Source of the DNA: Bog-473 sp963788125
Lineage (GTDB): Bacteria; Actinomycetota; Acidimicrobiia; Acidimicrobiales; RAAP-2
NCBI GenBank assembly: GCA_963788125.1
Contig: CAWBFN010000002.1
Span: 1,240,001-1,304,000, forward strand
Direction: 5' to 3'
Length of the DNA: 64,000 bases
In this document: positions 43,640 through 52,149 of the stretch, one piece after another
How positions within the stretch are numbered: position 1 is the first letter of the stretch
How the letters are laid out: the number at the start of each line of letters is the position of its first letter
Translations under genes and position numbers: made by a program
Notes under the pieces: generated by a model
Database searches by the model: none
What the model was told of the DNA's origin: nothing
Seen by the model: only the letters and a program-made list of their open reading frames with translations

Positions 43640-43703
43640 CTGTGGACCCCTTCCCCGGAGCGTGGAGGCTCATGCCAACGTACTTGGCACCGCGCCTCGC
43701 CGC

Positions 43704-44372
43704 TCAGCGATGGCTCTTCTCCCTCCGAGTGTCGATGCCGAGGGCGTTGGCCCACAGCAGGCTCAGCTGCTCGACGGCCTCGTCGAAGTCGTACTCGCGA
43801 TACCCCTGCGTGAGCCACAGCTCGGCGAACCGGCCCATCATGGAGCCGAGCGCGTCAGAGGCGATTGCCGGATTCACCCGCTTGTCTGCCTCGCCTTGAC
43901 TCTGCAGCCGCCGGATCATGCGCTCGGACCGAGCCGCGAACTGTCTCATGCTCCCCATGCGCGCCGCGTTCACATAGGCGTCGTAGCGCGAGACCTGCTC
44001 GATCACGCCCATCAGCCGAGCCTCGCTACGGTACCTTTCCAGGTAGCGCTGGTTTGCTCGACGGATCTGCTCGTGGGGTGTGATGCCGGGCGGCCTCGGT
44101 TGGCCGTTGGGATCGGGGGGCGCGCTCAGACGATCCTCCTGGGCCTCGGCCACCTCCCTGAAGATCTGCTCCTTCGAATCGAAGTAGTGGTAAAAGGCGC
44201 CATAGGACACCTTCGCCCGGGTGGCGATGTCCACGATGCGCGCGTTGAGGAAGCCGTCTCGTTCGAACACCTCCTTGGCCGCCTTGACCAGCTTGGCTCT
44301 CGTCTGTTCGCCCTTTCGAGAGCGCGGCGCACTGGCGGCCACCGGCAGCTGGTCGGCACGAGCTCTCGGCAA
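43704..44372 (-). CDS. TetR-family transcriptional regulator
   Basis: A 222-residue TetR repressor. The DNA-binding domain starts at about residue 20 (GEQTRAKLVKAAKEVFERDG) and the recognition helix is in IATRAKVSYGAFYHYFDSKE. The remaining two thirds is the helical ligand-binding domain (LWLTQGYREYDFDEAVEQLS). The TTG at 44372 is the first usable codon, with AGGAGAGG nine bases upstream. It is divergent from the amidohydrolase-led operon, and a perfect 16-bp palindrome at 44478-44493 is its most likely operator. The ligand is probably a CoA ester or substrate of the operon. Confidence 0.92.
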   Translation of the reverse strand: MPRARADQLPVAASAPRSRKGEQTRAKLVKAAKEVFERDGFLNARIVDIATRAKVSYGAFYHYFDSKEQIFREVAEAQEDRLSAPPDPNGQPRPPGITPHEQIRRANQRYLERYRSEARLMGVIEQVSRYDAYVNAARMGSMRQFAARSERMIRRLQSQGEADKRVNPAIASDALGSMMGRFAELWLTQGYREYDFDEAVEQLSLLWANALGIDTRREKSHR

Positions 44373-44477
44373 TGTAGGGGTCCTCTCCTCAGGCGACTGG
44401 CCGGTGGCTCACTCCCGGCCACCAGGAACACTCCCGATTATGCCCCTCGGTGCGCAGAGCTTGCGGGACCGAGGCTG

Positions 44478-44493
44478 ATATCGACGTCGATAT
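44478..44493. promoter_or_regulatory. perfect 16-bp palindrome, probable TetR operator
   Basis: ATATCGACGTCGATAT reads the same on both strands. It sits in the 236-base region between the TetR gene and the divergent catabolic operon, overlapping where a -35 element of the operon would fall if TAGTAT (44505-44510) is its -10. Confidence 0.65.
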
Positions 44494-44608
44494 TTGGGTC
44501 ACGATAGTATGCTGGCCACGCCTGGGCAACAAGACTCGGTCGTACGCTACCGACTGGACGGGTGTGTTCGTCCAGTCGCCAAAGAGCTGCTGGGGGTGGG
44601 CACGCACG

Positions 44609-45514
44609 ATGTCCGAGGATGTGCAGTCGGCGGGGTCCGCGAGCCGACCGTGGCCGACGGATCAACCAGTCATCGACACGTTGATCGGCTTTGGCGACGA
44701 CCCTGACCGCCTGTATGCCGGCATTCGGCGATCCTTGAGGGACAGAGAGTCGCTCGAGGATCTGGAGATGCCGGCGGGCTACATGTTCCACGACCTTCCA
44801 TCCCGCTCAGCCACCGACGAGCAGGATCCCGTCGAGGTAACGGTTGGTGAGATGGATCGGTTCGGCATACGTACGGGCCTGGTGAGTCTGAGCAGCAACA
44901 CCGAGGTCACCGAGTCAGCACTCACGAGATACCCGGGTCGATTCGTGCCTTCATGGACCTTCGATCCGAATGACGGTGTCAAGGGGATGGCCGCTCTGGT
45001 CCGAGCGCACGAGCGGTGGGGCGTACGAGCCGCGTCCTTCTTCCCGCACGGAACCTCCCCCCAGGTGGCCATCGACGCGCCGCTCGCCTACATCTACTAC
45101 GCGAAATGCGTCGAACTGGGCATACCGGTATTCGTCACAGTCGGGATAGCCGGGCCCAGGGTGCCGTCCATGGTGCAGAGTGTCGACCGGCTCGACCAGG
45201 TGCTCTACGACTTTCCCGACCTGGTGGTGGTCATGCGCCACGGAGCCGAGCCCTGGACCGAGCTCGCCGTCAAGCTCATGGTGAAATGGCCGAACCTGTA
45301 CTACTCCACCAGCGCGTTCGCCCCGAAGTACTACCCGAAGCCCATCATCGACTATGCCAACACCCGTGGCGCGGACAAGGTCATGTACGCCGGCTACTTC
45401 CCCATGGGCCTCTCACTCGAGAAGATCTTCACTGAGCTGCCGCAGGTGCCGTTCCGGGACCATGTATGGCCGAAATTCCTGTACGACAACGCCGCTCGCG
45501 TCCTGAGCATATGA
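44609..45514 (+). CDS. amidohydrolase-family protein with degenerate metal site
   Basis: A 301-residue protein of the amidohydrolase_2 (ACMSD-like) TIM-barrel family. The N-terminal strand VIDTLIGFGDD lacks the H-x-H normally found there, and the usual G-S-D-F-P-H near the C-terminus is replaced by YAGYFPMGLSLEK. The central VVVMRHGAEPWTELAVKLMV retains a His. The family has many actinobacterial copies with this pattern, and their reaction is unknown. It may be non-catalytic or use a different metal set. It opens the operon under the TetR operator. ATG 44609 follows GGGGGTGGG. Confidence 0.85.
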   Translation: MSEDVQSAGSASRPWPTDQPVIDTLIGFGDDPDRLYAGIRRSLRDRESLEDLEMPAGYMFHDLPSRSATDEQDPVEVTVGEMDRFGIRTGLVSLSSNTEVTESALTRYPGRFVPSWTFDPNDGVKGMAALVRAHERWGVRAASFFPHGTSPQVAIDAPLAYIYYAKCVELGIPVFVTVGIAGPRVPSMVQSVDRLDQVLYDFPDLVVVMRHGAEPWTELAVKLMVKWPNLYYSTSAFAPKYYPKPIIDYANTRGADKVMYAGYFPMGLSLEKIFTELPQVPFRDHVWPKFLYDNAARVLSI

Positions 45515-45523
45515 GGGAGTCAG

Positions 45524-46471
45524 ATGAAGACGACCATCCATGAGCCACTCACCTTCGAGGTTCTCGCCTCCGACTTGGGTTTCCCCGAGGGCCCGGTCTT
45601 CCTTGGCGACGGATCCGTACTGGTCGTCGACATTGAGGGAGCAAGGGTCCTTCGGGTCTCCGAGGGCGACGTCTCCCTCGTTGCGAGACCCGGTGGTGGG
45701 CCCAACGGTCTGGCGCTCACCGCTCCGGAGACAGCGGTGATCGCCAACAACGGCGGATTCTTGTGGACCACCGTCAACGGAACCACCATTCCGATAGACC
45801 ACCCCACCCACACCAACGAACCACCCGGGTTCAGTGGTGGTTGGATCGAGGAGCTCGACCTGCGCACCGGGGAGACCCGCACGCTCTACGACGAGTACGA
45901 CGGTCGCCCGCTTCGCGGCCCGAACGACCTGGTCGTCGACGAGGTCGGCGGCGTCTGGTTCACCGACCACGGCAAGGGCCGCCTGGAGAGCGTGGACCGC
46001 GGCGCCCTGTTCTACGCCCCTCCGGGCGGGGGGGCGTTGCAGAGGGTCGGATTCCCCCTTCTCGGGCCCAACGGCGTCGGGCTGTCACCGAACGGGAGGA
46101 CCGTCTACGTGGCCGAGACCCATACGGGCCGGCTCTGGGCGTGGGACCTGGGTGAGCCCGGTGTGGTGCACCGATCCACGGGGTCCCTCACGGTCCGGCA
46201 CGGAGGTCGCTGTGTCGTTGCGACCCCCTATTCGTTCGACTCTCTCGCCGTAGAGGCGGACGGCAGGATCGCCATCGGGGCCATCGCCGACGGGATCGTC
46301 GTGGTCACCCCCGATGGCCAGGAGGTCGACGTCTATCCCATCCCGAACGACGTGACGACGAACATCGCGTTCGGCGGCAGCGACATGCGGACGGCGGTCA
46401 TAACCCTCTCGAGGTCCGGCCGCCTGGTGCGCTGCAGCTGGGACCGCCCGGGCCTGCGCCTCACTGTGTGA
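45524..46471 (+). CDS. SMP-30/gluconolactonase-like lactonase
   Basis: A 315-residue six-bladed beta-propeller: LGFPEGPVFLGDGSVLVVDI holds the first metal Glu (PEGPVF), GPNGLALTAPE and RGPNDLVVDEVGGVWFTDHG contribute Asn and Asp, and LLGPNGVGLSPNGRTVYVAE is the typical late blade. These calcium- or zinc-dependent enzymes open lactones such as gluconolactone. Here the operon context suggests a lactone formed from a cyclic ketone or hydroxy acid. The gene follows the amidohydrolase by nine bases with GAGGGAG upstream, and its stop overlaps the next gene by one base. Confidence 0.9.
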   Translation: MKTTIHEPLTFEVLASDLGFPEGPVFLGDGSVLVVDIEGARVLRVSEGDVSLVARPGGGPNGLALTAPETAVIANNGGFLWTTVNGTTIPIDHPTHTNEPPGFSGGWIEELDLRTGETRTLYDEYDGRPLRGPNDLVVDEVGGVWFTDHGKGRLESVDRGALFYAPPGGGALQRVGFPLLGPNGVGLSPNGRTVYVAETHTGRLWAWDLGEPGVVHRSTGSLTVRHGGRCVVATPYSFDSLAVEADGRIAIGAIADGIVVVTPDGQEVDVYPIPNDVTTNIAFGGSDMRTAVITLSRSGRLVRCSWDRPGLRLTV

Positions 46472-47649
46472 TGGCGCACGCAGCGAGCGAGGAGCGCGAG
46501 CGATTTCGATCAGAGGTGGAGAGCTGGTTCGAGGCTGAGGCGCCCCACAAAGGCACCCCCGAGGACTTTTCGGCGATCCATATCGTCTCGGCCCAGTCCG
46601 TGGAGGAGTACCGCCGGGCGGAGCACGTCGCACTCGACAAGAGCCTGGAGTGGCAGAGGAAGGTCTACGTGGCCGGGCTGAGCGGGCGCTCCTGGCCCGA
46701 GCAGTACGGCGGACGGGGAGCGCCGGCCTGGCAGGACGACGTGGTCGCCGAGGTGCAGTCCCGCTACGGGGTCTCGACGAAGGTCCTGTCGGTCGGACTG
46801 GAGATGCTTCCCCCCGTCCTCGTGCAGTACGGCACCGACGAACAGTGCCGTCGCTACCTGCCCCCGGTTCTGTCCGGCACCGAGACGTGGTGTCAACTGC
46901 TCTCCGAACCGGACGCCGGATCGGACCTCGGAAGCGCAACGACCTTTGCCGCGCCCGCACCCGGAGGATGGACTGTTTCCGGTCAGAAGGTATGGACCTC
47001 GGGCGCCGGCACGAGCGACTTCGCTCTCCTGATCGCGCGGACCGACCGGGAGACGCCCGGTATGGCCGGGCTCTCCTGCCTCATCCTCGACATGGCAGAG
47101 CCCGGAGTCGACGTTCGTCCGCTCCGCCAGATGTCCGGCGCCTACCACTTCAACGAGGTGTTTCTGGAGGACGTCCACGTGCCCCACGAGTGCCTGATCG
47201 GCAAGGTCGGCGAGGCGCGCCAGATCCTCAGGACGATGCTCACCAGCGAGAGGGCGGCCATCGGCGGCGGAACCAGCGCCCGCTCGGTTGTCGAGCTCAT
47301 ACAGCTCGCCAAGAACTTGGGACGACACCATGAGCCCGGCGTCCGTCAGTCCCTGGCCACCGCCTACATCAGGGAGAAGGTGCTCGACCTCACCCAGGCG
47401 CGGATCGCCGCCGGTACCACGGTTCCTGCGGCAGGTTCCCTCACCAAGCTCATGTACAGCGAACACGCTCGGCTCAGCGCGGATGCCGGAGCGCGGCTGC
47501 TCGGGCCGGCACTGACCGCCGACGTGGGCGGGGAGGGGCGCCCATGGCGAGAGAGGCTCCTGTTCGCTCCCGGCCTGCGGATCGGCGGGGGAACGGACGA
47601 GATTCAGCGGAACACGATCGCCGAGAGAGCGCTCGGTCTACCCCGGTGA
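46471..47649 (+). CDS. acyl-CoA dehydrogenase family protein
   Basis: A 392-residue flavoprotein of the ACAD family. SGRSWPEQYGGRGAPAWQDD is the typical N-terminal region, WCQLLSEPDAGSDLGSATTF is the FAD-binding and substrate region, and the C-terminal IGGGTDEIQRNTIAERALGL motif is typical of FadE-like enzymes that act on bulky or branched acyl-CoA. It would introduce an alpha-beta double bond into an acyl-CoA made by the ligase at 49.0 kb. ATG 46471 overlaps the lactonase stop (TGATGG). Confidence 0.93.
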   Translation: MAHAASEERERFRSEVESWFEAEAPHKGTPEDFSAIHIVSAQSVEEYRRAEHVALDKSLEWQRKVYVAGLSGRSWPEQYGGRGAPAWQDDVVAEVQSRYGVSTKVLSVGLEMLPPVLVQYGTDEQCRRYLPPVLSGTETWCQLLSEPDAGSDLGSATTFAAPAPGGWTVSGQKVWTSGAGTSDFALLIARTDRETPGMAGLSCLILDMAEPGVDVRPLRQMSGAYHFNEVFLEDVHVPHECLIGKVGEARQILRTMLTSERAAIGGGTSARSVVELIQLAKNLGRHHEPGVRQSLATAYIREKVLDLTQARIAAGTTVPAAGSLTKLMYSEHARLSADAGARLLGPALTADVGGEGRPWRERLLFAPGLRIGGGTDEIQRNTIAERALGLPR

Positions 47650-47749
47650 CCGCTTTCCTGCGCCTGCCGCCCGATCGTTTACAGTTTCCGACATCGAAAT
47701 CGGATAGTCCCAGCCTGGGCCGCCGCAGCCGAGGAAGAGGGGAGACCCC

Positions 47750-48955
47750 GTGAGTGAGCACTACACCATCATCTCCGCCGACACCCACGCCGGCGGCAGC
47801 CACGCGCAGTACCGGGAGTATCTCGAGTCGAAGTACGTCGAGGACTTCGATGCGTGGAGGTCTCGGTACCGAAATCCCTATCGCGACCTAGGCGATGATC
47901 GGCGCCTACGCAACTGGGACAACGACATGCGCTCTGGCCAGCAGCTGCGCGACGGAGTCGTCGGTGAGGTCATATTCCCCAACACCATCCCACCGTTCTT
48001 TCCAAGCTTCGTCCTGTCCGCCCCGCCGCCCAAGCCCGACGAGTACGACCACCGTCTGGCGGGGATCCGGGCTCACAACCGGTGGCTGGTGGACTTCTGC
48101 GCCGCCTTTCCCGAGCAGCGTGCCGGAATCGGGCAGATATTCATCAACGACCTCGACGACGCCTTGGCCGACGCCACATGGATCGTCGACCACGGGTTGC
48201 GCGGTGGGATCCTGCTGCCGAACATCCCGCCGGATGCGGTGTGGATCGAACACAACCTGTACGACCCCTACTGGGAGCCGCTCTGGAGCTTCTGCGAAGA
48301 GGCGGACATCCCGCTGCACAGCCATGGCGGTACGGGTGTCCCCGACTTCGGGAAGGTACCCGCGGCCGAGCTCCTCTACATCGGAGAGTTCTCGTTCTAC
48401 CAGACGAGGCCGTTCATGCATCTCCTGTTGTCCGGGGTGTTCGAACGGCATCCCGGACTCAGATTCGTCATGACCGAGCAGGGTGCGGCCTGGCTGCCGC
48501 CGCTCCTGGAGCGACTTGACCGGTCGATCGTCCGGATCCGTGACACGGGTGCGACCGGTGAGTTGCGCTACGGAGCGGAGTCGATCCTCCCCCTGACCGC
48601 CACGGAGTACTTCCAGCGCAACTGCTGGGTGGGGGTGTCGCAGCCCAAGGCGCCCGACGTCGACGCCATCCTCCAGCTGGGCCTCGACCGCTTCATGTGG
48701 GGATCGGACTTTCCCCACGACGAGGGTACGGCGCCCTTCACCCGGGAGCACCTGCGGCAGCTCTTCCATTCGTGGCCGGAGAGTCGCATGCGACAGTTCC
48801 TCGCCCAGACGGCCAGTCGCACGTTCGACTTCGACCTTGGCGCGCTCCAGCCGCTGGCCGATCGGTACGGGCCCACGGTCGACGAGATCAGCGTGCCCCT
48901 GGTGGAGCTTCCGGAGAACCCCAACGAGGCCCTCGTCCGTGGGCTCGTCGGCTGA
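47750..48955 (+). CDS. amidohydrolase-family metal-dependent hydrolase/decarboxylase
   Basis: A 401-residue ACMSD-type amidohydrolase with a canonical metal site: IISADTHAGG at the N-terminus (D-x-H), LHSHGGTGVPD with a central His, FVMTEQGAAWLPPLLERLDR, and MWGSDFPHDEGTAPFT with the Asp near the C-terminus. Related enzymes decarboxylate or hydrolyse carboxylated aromatic or cyclic compounds. GTG 47750 has GGGGAG upstream. A 100-base gap and a possible weak promoter (TTTACA at 47678) precede it, so it may have some independent expression. Confidence 0.92.
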   Translation: MSEHYTIISADTHAGGSHAQYREYLESKYVEDFDAWRSRYRNPYRDLGDDRRLRNWDNDMRSGQQLRDGVVGEVIFPNTIPPFFPSFVLSAPPPKPDEYDHRLAGIRAHNRWLVDFCAAFPEQRAGIGQIFINDLDDALADATWIVDHGLRGGILLPNIPPDAVWIEHNLYDPYWEPLWSFCEEADIPLHSHGGTGVPDFGKVPAAELLYIGEFSFYQTRPFMHLLLSGVFERHPGLRFVMTEQGAAWLPPLLERLDRSIVRIRDTGATGELRYGAESILPLTATEYFQRNCWVGVSQPKAPDVDAILQLGLDRFMWGSDFPHDEGTAPFTREHLRQLFHSWPESRMRQFLAQTASRTFDFDLGALQPLADRYGPTVDEISVPLVELPENPNEALVRGLVG

Positions 48956-49023
48956 ACCGCAGTCGGTTTCGACACGATGTCCCCTCACCTTGACAGCCGA
49001 TCGACGACGACCCGGAGGGGCCG

Positions 49024-50637
49024 GTGACCACCGCGGGAGAGCTGCTGTTGAGCAAGGCCGACGATGACCGTCCGGCCATCTTGTTTGCCGACCGGTCATG
49101 GACCTTCCGACAACTGCTGAGCGAGGCGCGGCGTCGGGCGGCACTCTTCACACGTCGGATGGATCCGACTCGACCGGCCCATATCGGCGTTCTGTTGGAC
49201 AACATCCCGGAGTACGTCTTCTGGCTCGGAGCAGCGGCGATATCCCGCTCCGTCGTCGTCGGCATCAACTCGACCTACCGCGGTGACCAGCTCGCTCAGC
49301 TGGTCAGGCACACCGACTGTCAGATGATCGTCACGTCCGCCGAGTCGGGGCGCTTGCTGAGCGGGTTGGATCTCGGGCCGGCGAGCGATCAGATCGTCGA
49401 CATCGATTCAGACGACTACCGCGGGGCACTTTCGGAGGGCGAGGCGGTCGCCGAGAGCCCGACGCCCGTCGACGACGACCTCTTCTTGCTGATCTTCACG
49501 TCTGGCTCCACCGGAGCGCCGAAGGCGGTCCGGTGCACCCAGGGACGGTTCGGCCGGACGGGGGTGCACGTGGCGACGGTGACGAGCCTCAGCTCGCACG
49601 ACGTCGTGTACTCACCCTTGCCGTTCTTCCATTCCAGCTCACTCTTCACCGGGTGGGCCTCATCGCTTGCGGCCGGAGTCCCCATCGCCTTTCGCCCGAG
49701 GTTCTCGGCCTCCCACACGTTGGACGACATTCGGCGATTCAACGCCACGATGATGACCTATACCGGCAAGGTTCTCAACTACATCCTCGCCGTCCCGGAA
49801 AAGGAGGACGACGCGACCACCAGCCTCAGGTTGGCGATCGGCAACGAGGCGTCGGCGCGGGACATCGTTGAATTCGCGCAGCGCTTCGGGTGTGACGTAC
49901 GAGACAGCTATGGCGCCACGGAGGGGATCATCATCATCCGTCGGGATCCCACCATGCCCACGGGGGCGCTGGGCCGAGCCGCCGATTCCGTGAAGGTCAT
50001 CAACCCGGACACGGGCGACGAATGCCCGCCGGCCGAGGTGGACGCGAACGGAAGGGTGACAAACCTGCTCCAGGCGGTGGGGGAGATCGTCGAGACGGAG
50101 CCCACCAGCGGGTTCGAGGGCTACTACAGGAACGAAGAGGCCACCACGGCCAGGTTCCGCGATGGCTGGTACTGGTCGGGCGACCTCGCCTACCGAGATG
50201 GAGACGGCTGGTTCTACTTCGCCGGGCGCAGCAACGAATGGCTGCGGGTCGACGGGGAGAACTTCGCCGCTGCGCCGGTCGAGTCGATCATTGGTCGTCT
50301 GCCCGATGTTCGGTCCGTGGCGGTGTACGCGGTGCCCGACGATCCCGTTGGCGACCGCGTGATGGTCGCCATCGAACTCCGGTCCGGAAGCACGCTGAGC
50401 CCGTCAGCGTTCGACGCCTTCCTGGCCGCCCAGACAGACCTCGGCCCCAAGTGGGTGCCACAGTTCGTCCGCCTCGTCCCGGAACTACCGAAGCTTGCGA
50501 GCATGAAGATCGACAAGCAGCGACTGCGTCAGGAAGCGTGGCGCGCCACGGGCGTGTGGTGGAGACCGGTCCGGAAGTCCCGGCTCGTGCCGTTGGAGGC
50601 GGCCGAGAGGGAGCGCCTCGAGGGTCTTCTCCGGTGA
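49024..50637 (+). CDS. AMP-dependent acyl-CoA synthetase
   Basis: A 537-residue ANL-superfamily ligase. Motifs: LIFTSGSTGAPKAVRCTQGR (A3 phosphate-binding loop, residues about 156-175), DSYGATEG (A5), GWYWSGDLAYRDGDGWFYFA (A7) and GRSNEWLRVDGENFAAAPVE (A8), with the end block LPKLASMKIDKQRL carrying the catalytic Lys. It resembles mycobacterial FadD17/FadD1-type enzymes, which activate steroid side-chain or medium acids to CoA esters. It is the operon's entry to CoA chemistry. GTG 49024 follows GGAGGGGCC. Confidence 0.93.
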   Translation: MTTAGELLLSKADDDRPAILFADRSWTFRQLLSEARRRAALFTRRMDPTRPAHIGVLLDNIPEYVFWLGAAAISRSVVVGINSTYRGDQLAQLVRHTDCQMIVTSAESGRLLSGLDLGPASDQIVDIDSDDYRGALSEGEAVAESPTPVDDDLFLLIFTSGSTGAPKAVRCTQGRFGRTGVHVATVTSLSSHDVVYSPLPFFHSSSLFTGWASSLAAGVPIAFRPRFSASHTLDDIRRFNATMMTYTGKVLNYILAVPEKEDDATTSLRLAIGNEASARDIVEFAQRFGCDVRDSYGATEGIIIIRRDPTMPTGALGRAADSVKVINPDTGDECPPAEVDANGRVTNLLQAVGEIVETEPTSGFEGYYRNEEATTARFRDGWYWSGDLAYRDGDGWFYFAGRSNEWLRVDGENFAAAPVESIIGRLPDVRSVAVYAVPDDPVGDRVMVAIELRSGSTLSPSAFDAFLAAQTDLGPKWVPQFVRLVPELPKLASMKIDKQRLRQEAWRATGVWWRPVRKSRLVPLEAAERERLEGLLR

Positions 50638-50683
50638 CAAGGGGACGGGGGCGTCCCCGCGCGGCAGGGCGTGAGACCACACG

Positions 50684-51724
50684 ATGAAGCTGTCGATGCA
50701 CATAACCCGGGGGTCGGGCGCGGAGGACACCGCAGGGTGGGCCGCCGACATGGAGACGGCTGGTGTCGACACGCTGTGGATCGGCGAAGCCTACGGATTC
50801 GACGCCGTCTCCATGCTCGGGTATCTCGCCGGCCGTACCACCCGTGTCGGGCTCGGGGCGGCCATTCTTCCCGTGTTCTCCCGCTCTCCGGCCCTGGTGG
50901 CCATGACCGCGGCCGGTCTGGACTTCGTGTCGTCGGGGAGGTTCATTCTCGGTCTCGGTGCCTCCGGGCCGCAGGTCGTCACCGACTGGCACGGCGTGCC
51001 GTACGACCGCCCGTTGGCCCGTACCCGCGAGACCATCGAGGTGTGCCGGAAGGTGTGGACGCGACAGAGGCTCGAGTACGAGGGCGAGACGCTCCAGGTT
51101 CCGCTCCGGGGGAGCGGGGATGACGGAGGTGCCCGCTCACTGAAGCTGATCGACCACCCTGTACGCTCGGAAATTCCGATCTACGTTGCAGCGCTCGGGC
51201 CCAAGAACGTCGCGCTCGCCGCGGAGTTCGCCGAGGGATGGATCCCGCTCTTCTTCCTTCCCGACAGTGCCTCGGTGTGGGGAGAGGCATTGGCCGACGG
51301 AGCCAGAAAGAGGAACGCCGGACTTGCCCCACTGGAGGTGGTCGCCGGCGGGCCGGTGGCGATCTGTGACGAGGACGAGGCGCGTCGGATCAGAGATGCG
51401 ATGCGCCCGCGCGTTGCGCTGTACGTCGGAGGGATGGGTCCCCCGGGGCAGAACTTCTACAACGATCTGTTTCGTCGCTACGGCTATGAGTCCGAGGCGG
51501 CGGCCATACAGAAGCTGTACCTCTCCGGCCACAAGAAGGAGGCCGAAGCACTCATACCCGAGGACTTCCTCCGAGCGACGTCTATGGTGGGTGACGAAGG
51601 ACGGGTCCGGGAGAGGATTGAGGCCTTCCGGGCTGCGGGAGTGACCTGTCTCGATATCGAGCTCCCCGGCGGGCAGGCCGAGCCAGGTGTCGTGGAGAAG
51701 ATCCGGGATTGGGCGAGCGACTGA
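50684..51724 (+). CDS. LLM-class flavin/F420-dependent oxidoreductase
   Basis: A 346-residue luciferase-like enzyme: WAADMETAGVDTLWIGEAYG, TRVGLGAAILPVFSRSPALV, SGRFILGLGASGPQVVTDWH and IPIYVAALGPKNVALAAEFA are the standard LLM strands, with an F420-type insertion near GMGPPGQNFYNDLFRRYGYE. Members act as F420-dependent reductases or as monooxygenases of Baeyer-Villiger type. In this operon, oxygen insertion to a lactone would fit the SMP-30 gene. ATG 50684 starts the gene 46 bases after the ligase. Confidence 0.92.
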   Translation: MKLSMHITRGSGAEDTAGWAADMETAGVDTLWIGEAYGFDAVSMLGYLAGRTTRVGLGAAILPVFSRSPALVAMTAAGLDFVSSGRFILGLGASGPQVVTDWHGVPYDRPLARTRETIEVCRKVWTRQRLEYEGETLQVPLRGSGDDGGARSLKLIDHPVRSEIPIYVAALGPKNVALAAEFAEGWIPLFFLPDSASVWGEALADGARKRNAGLAPLEVVAGGPVAICDEDEARRIRDAMRPRVALYVGGMGPPGQNFYNDLFRRYGYESEAAAIQKLYLSGHKKEAEALIPEDFLRATSMVGDEGRVRERIEAFRAAGVTCLDIELPGGQAEPGVVEKIRDWASD

Positions 51725-51740
51725 GAACCAGGGGGAGATG

Positions 51741-52142
51741 ATGGATCCCAAGCCCGAGGACCACGTGGCGATCACCAATCTGCTGGCCCGCTACTGCCTC
51801 TGCCTCGACCACGATGACGTCGAGGGCTGGGTGGAGCTGTTCACCCCCGACTGTTCCTTCGAGGTCTACGGCCGAACCTTCGACGGCCACGACGGCTTGC
51901 GGGCCATGGCGAAGGCGGCCCCCGGGGGTCTCCACCTCGGTGGACCACCCGCGGTGGAGATGATCGACGGGGAACGCGCCAGAACCAGGCAGAACCTGCT
52001 CTTCGTGGGTAGCGACGACGGATCATCGAGGAGCGCGGTCTACGACGACGAACTCGTCAAGACGCCGGCCGGCTGGCGCATCGCCACGCGACGCTGCCAA
52101 TTCATCGTCGCCGGCGGGCTCAGCGACCGGCCCTCCCGTTAG
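51741..52142 (+). CDS. SnoaL-like NTF2-fold protein
   Basis: A 133-residue protein: HVAITNLLARYCLCLDHDDV then GWVELFTPDCSFEVYGRTFD is the SnoaL_4 signature (W-x-x-L-F-x-x-D), with a C-terminal TPAGWRIATRRCQF. Two tandem ATGs occur (51738 and 51741), and the second is better spaced from GGGGG. In catabolic clusters such proteins serve as dehydratases or isomerases. The SDR gene follows after seven bases. Confidence 0.88.
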   Translation: MDPKPEDHVAITNLLARYCLCLDHDDVEGWVELFTPDCSFEVYGRTFDGHDGLRAMAKAAPGGLHLGGPPAVEMIDGERARTRQNLLFVGSDDGSSRSAVYDDELVKTPAGWRIATRRCQFIVAGGLSDRPSR

Positions 52143-52149
52143 AACGGCC

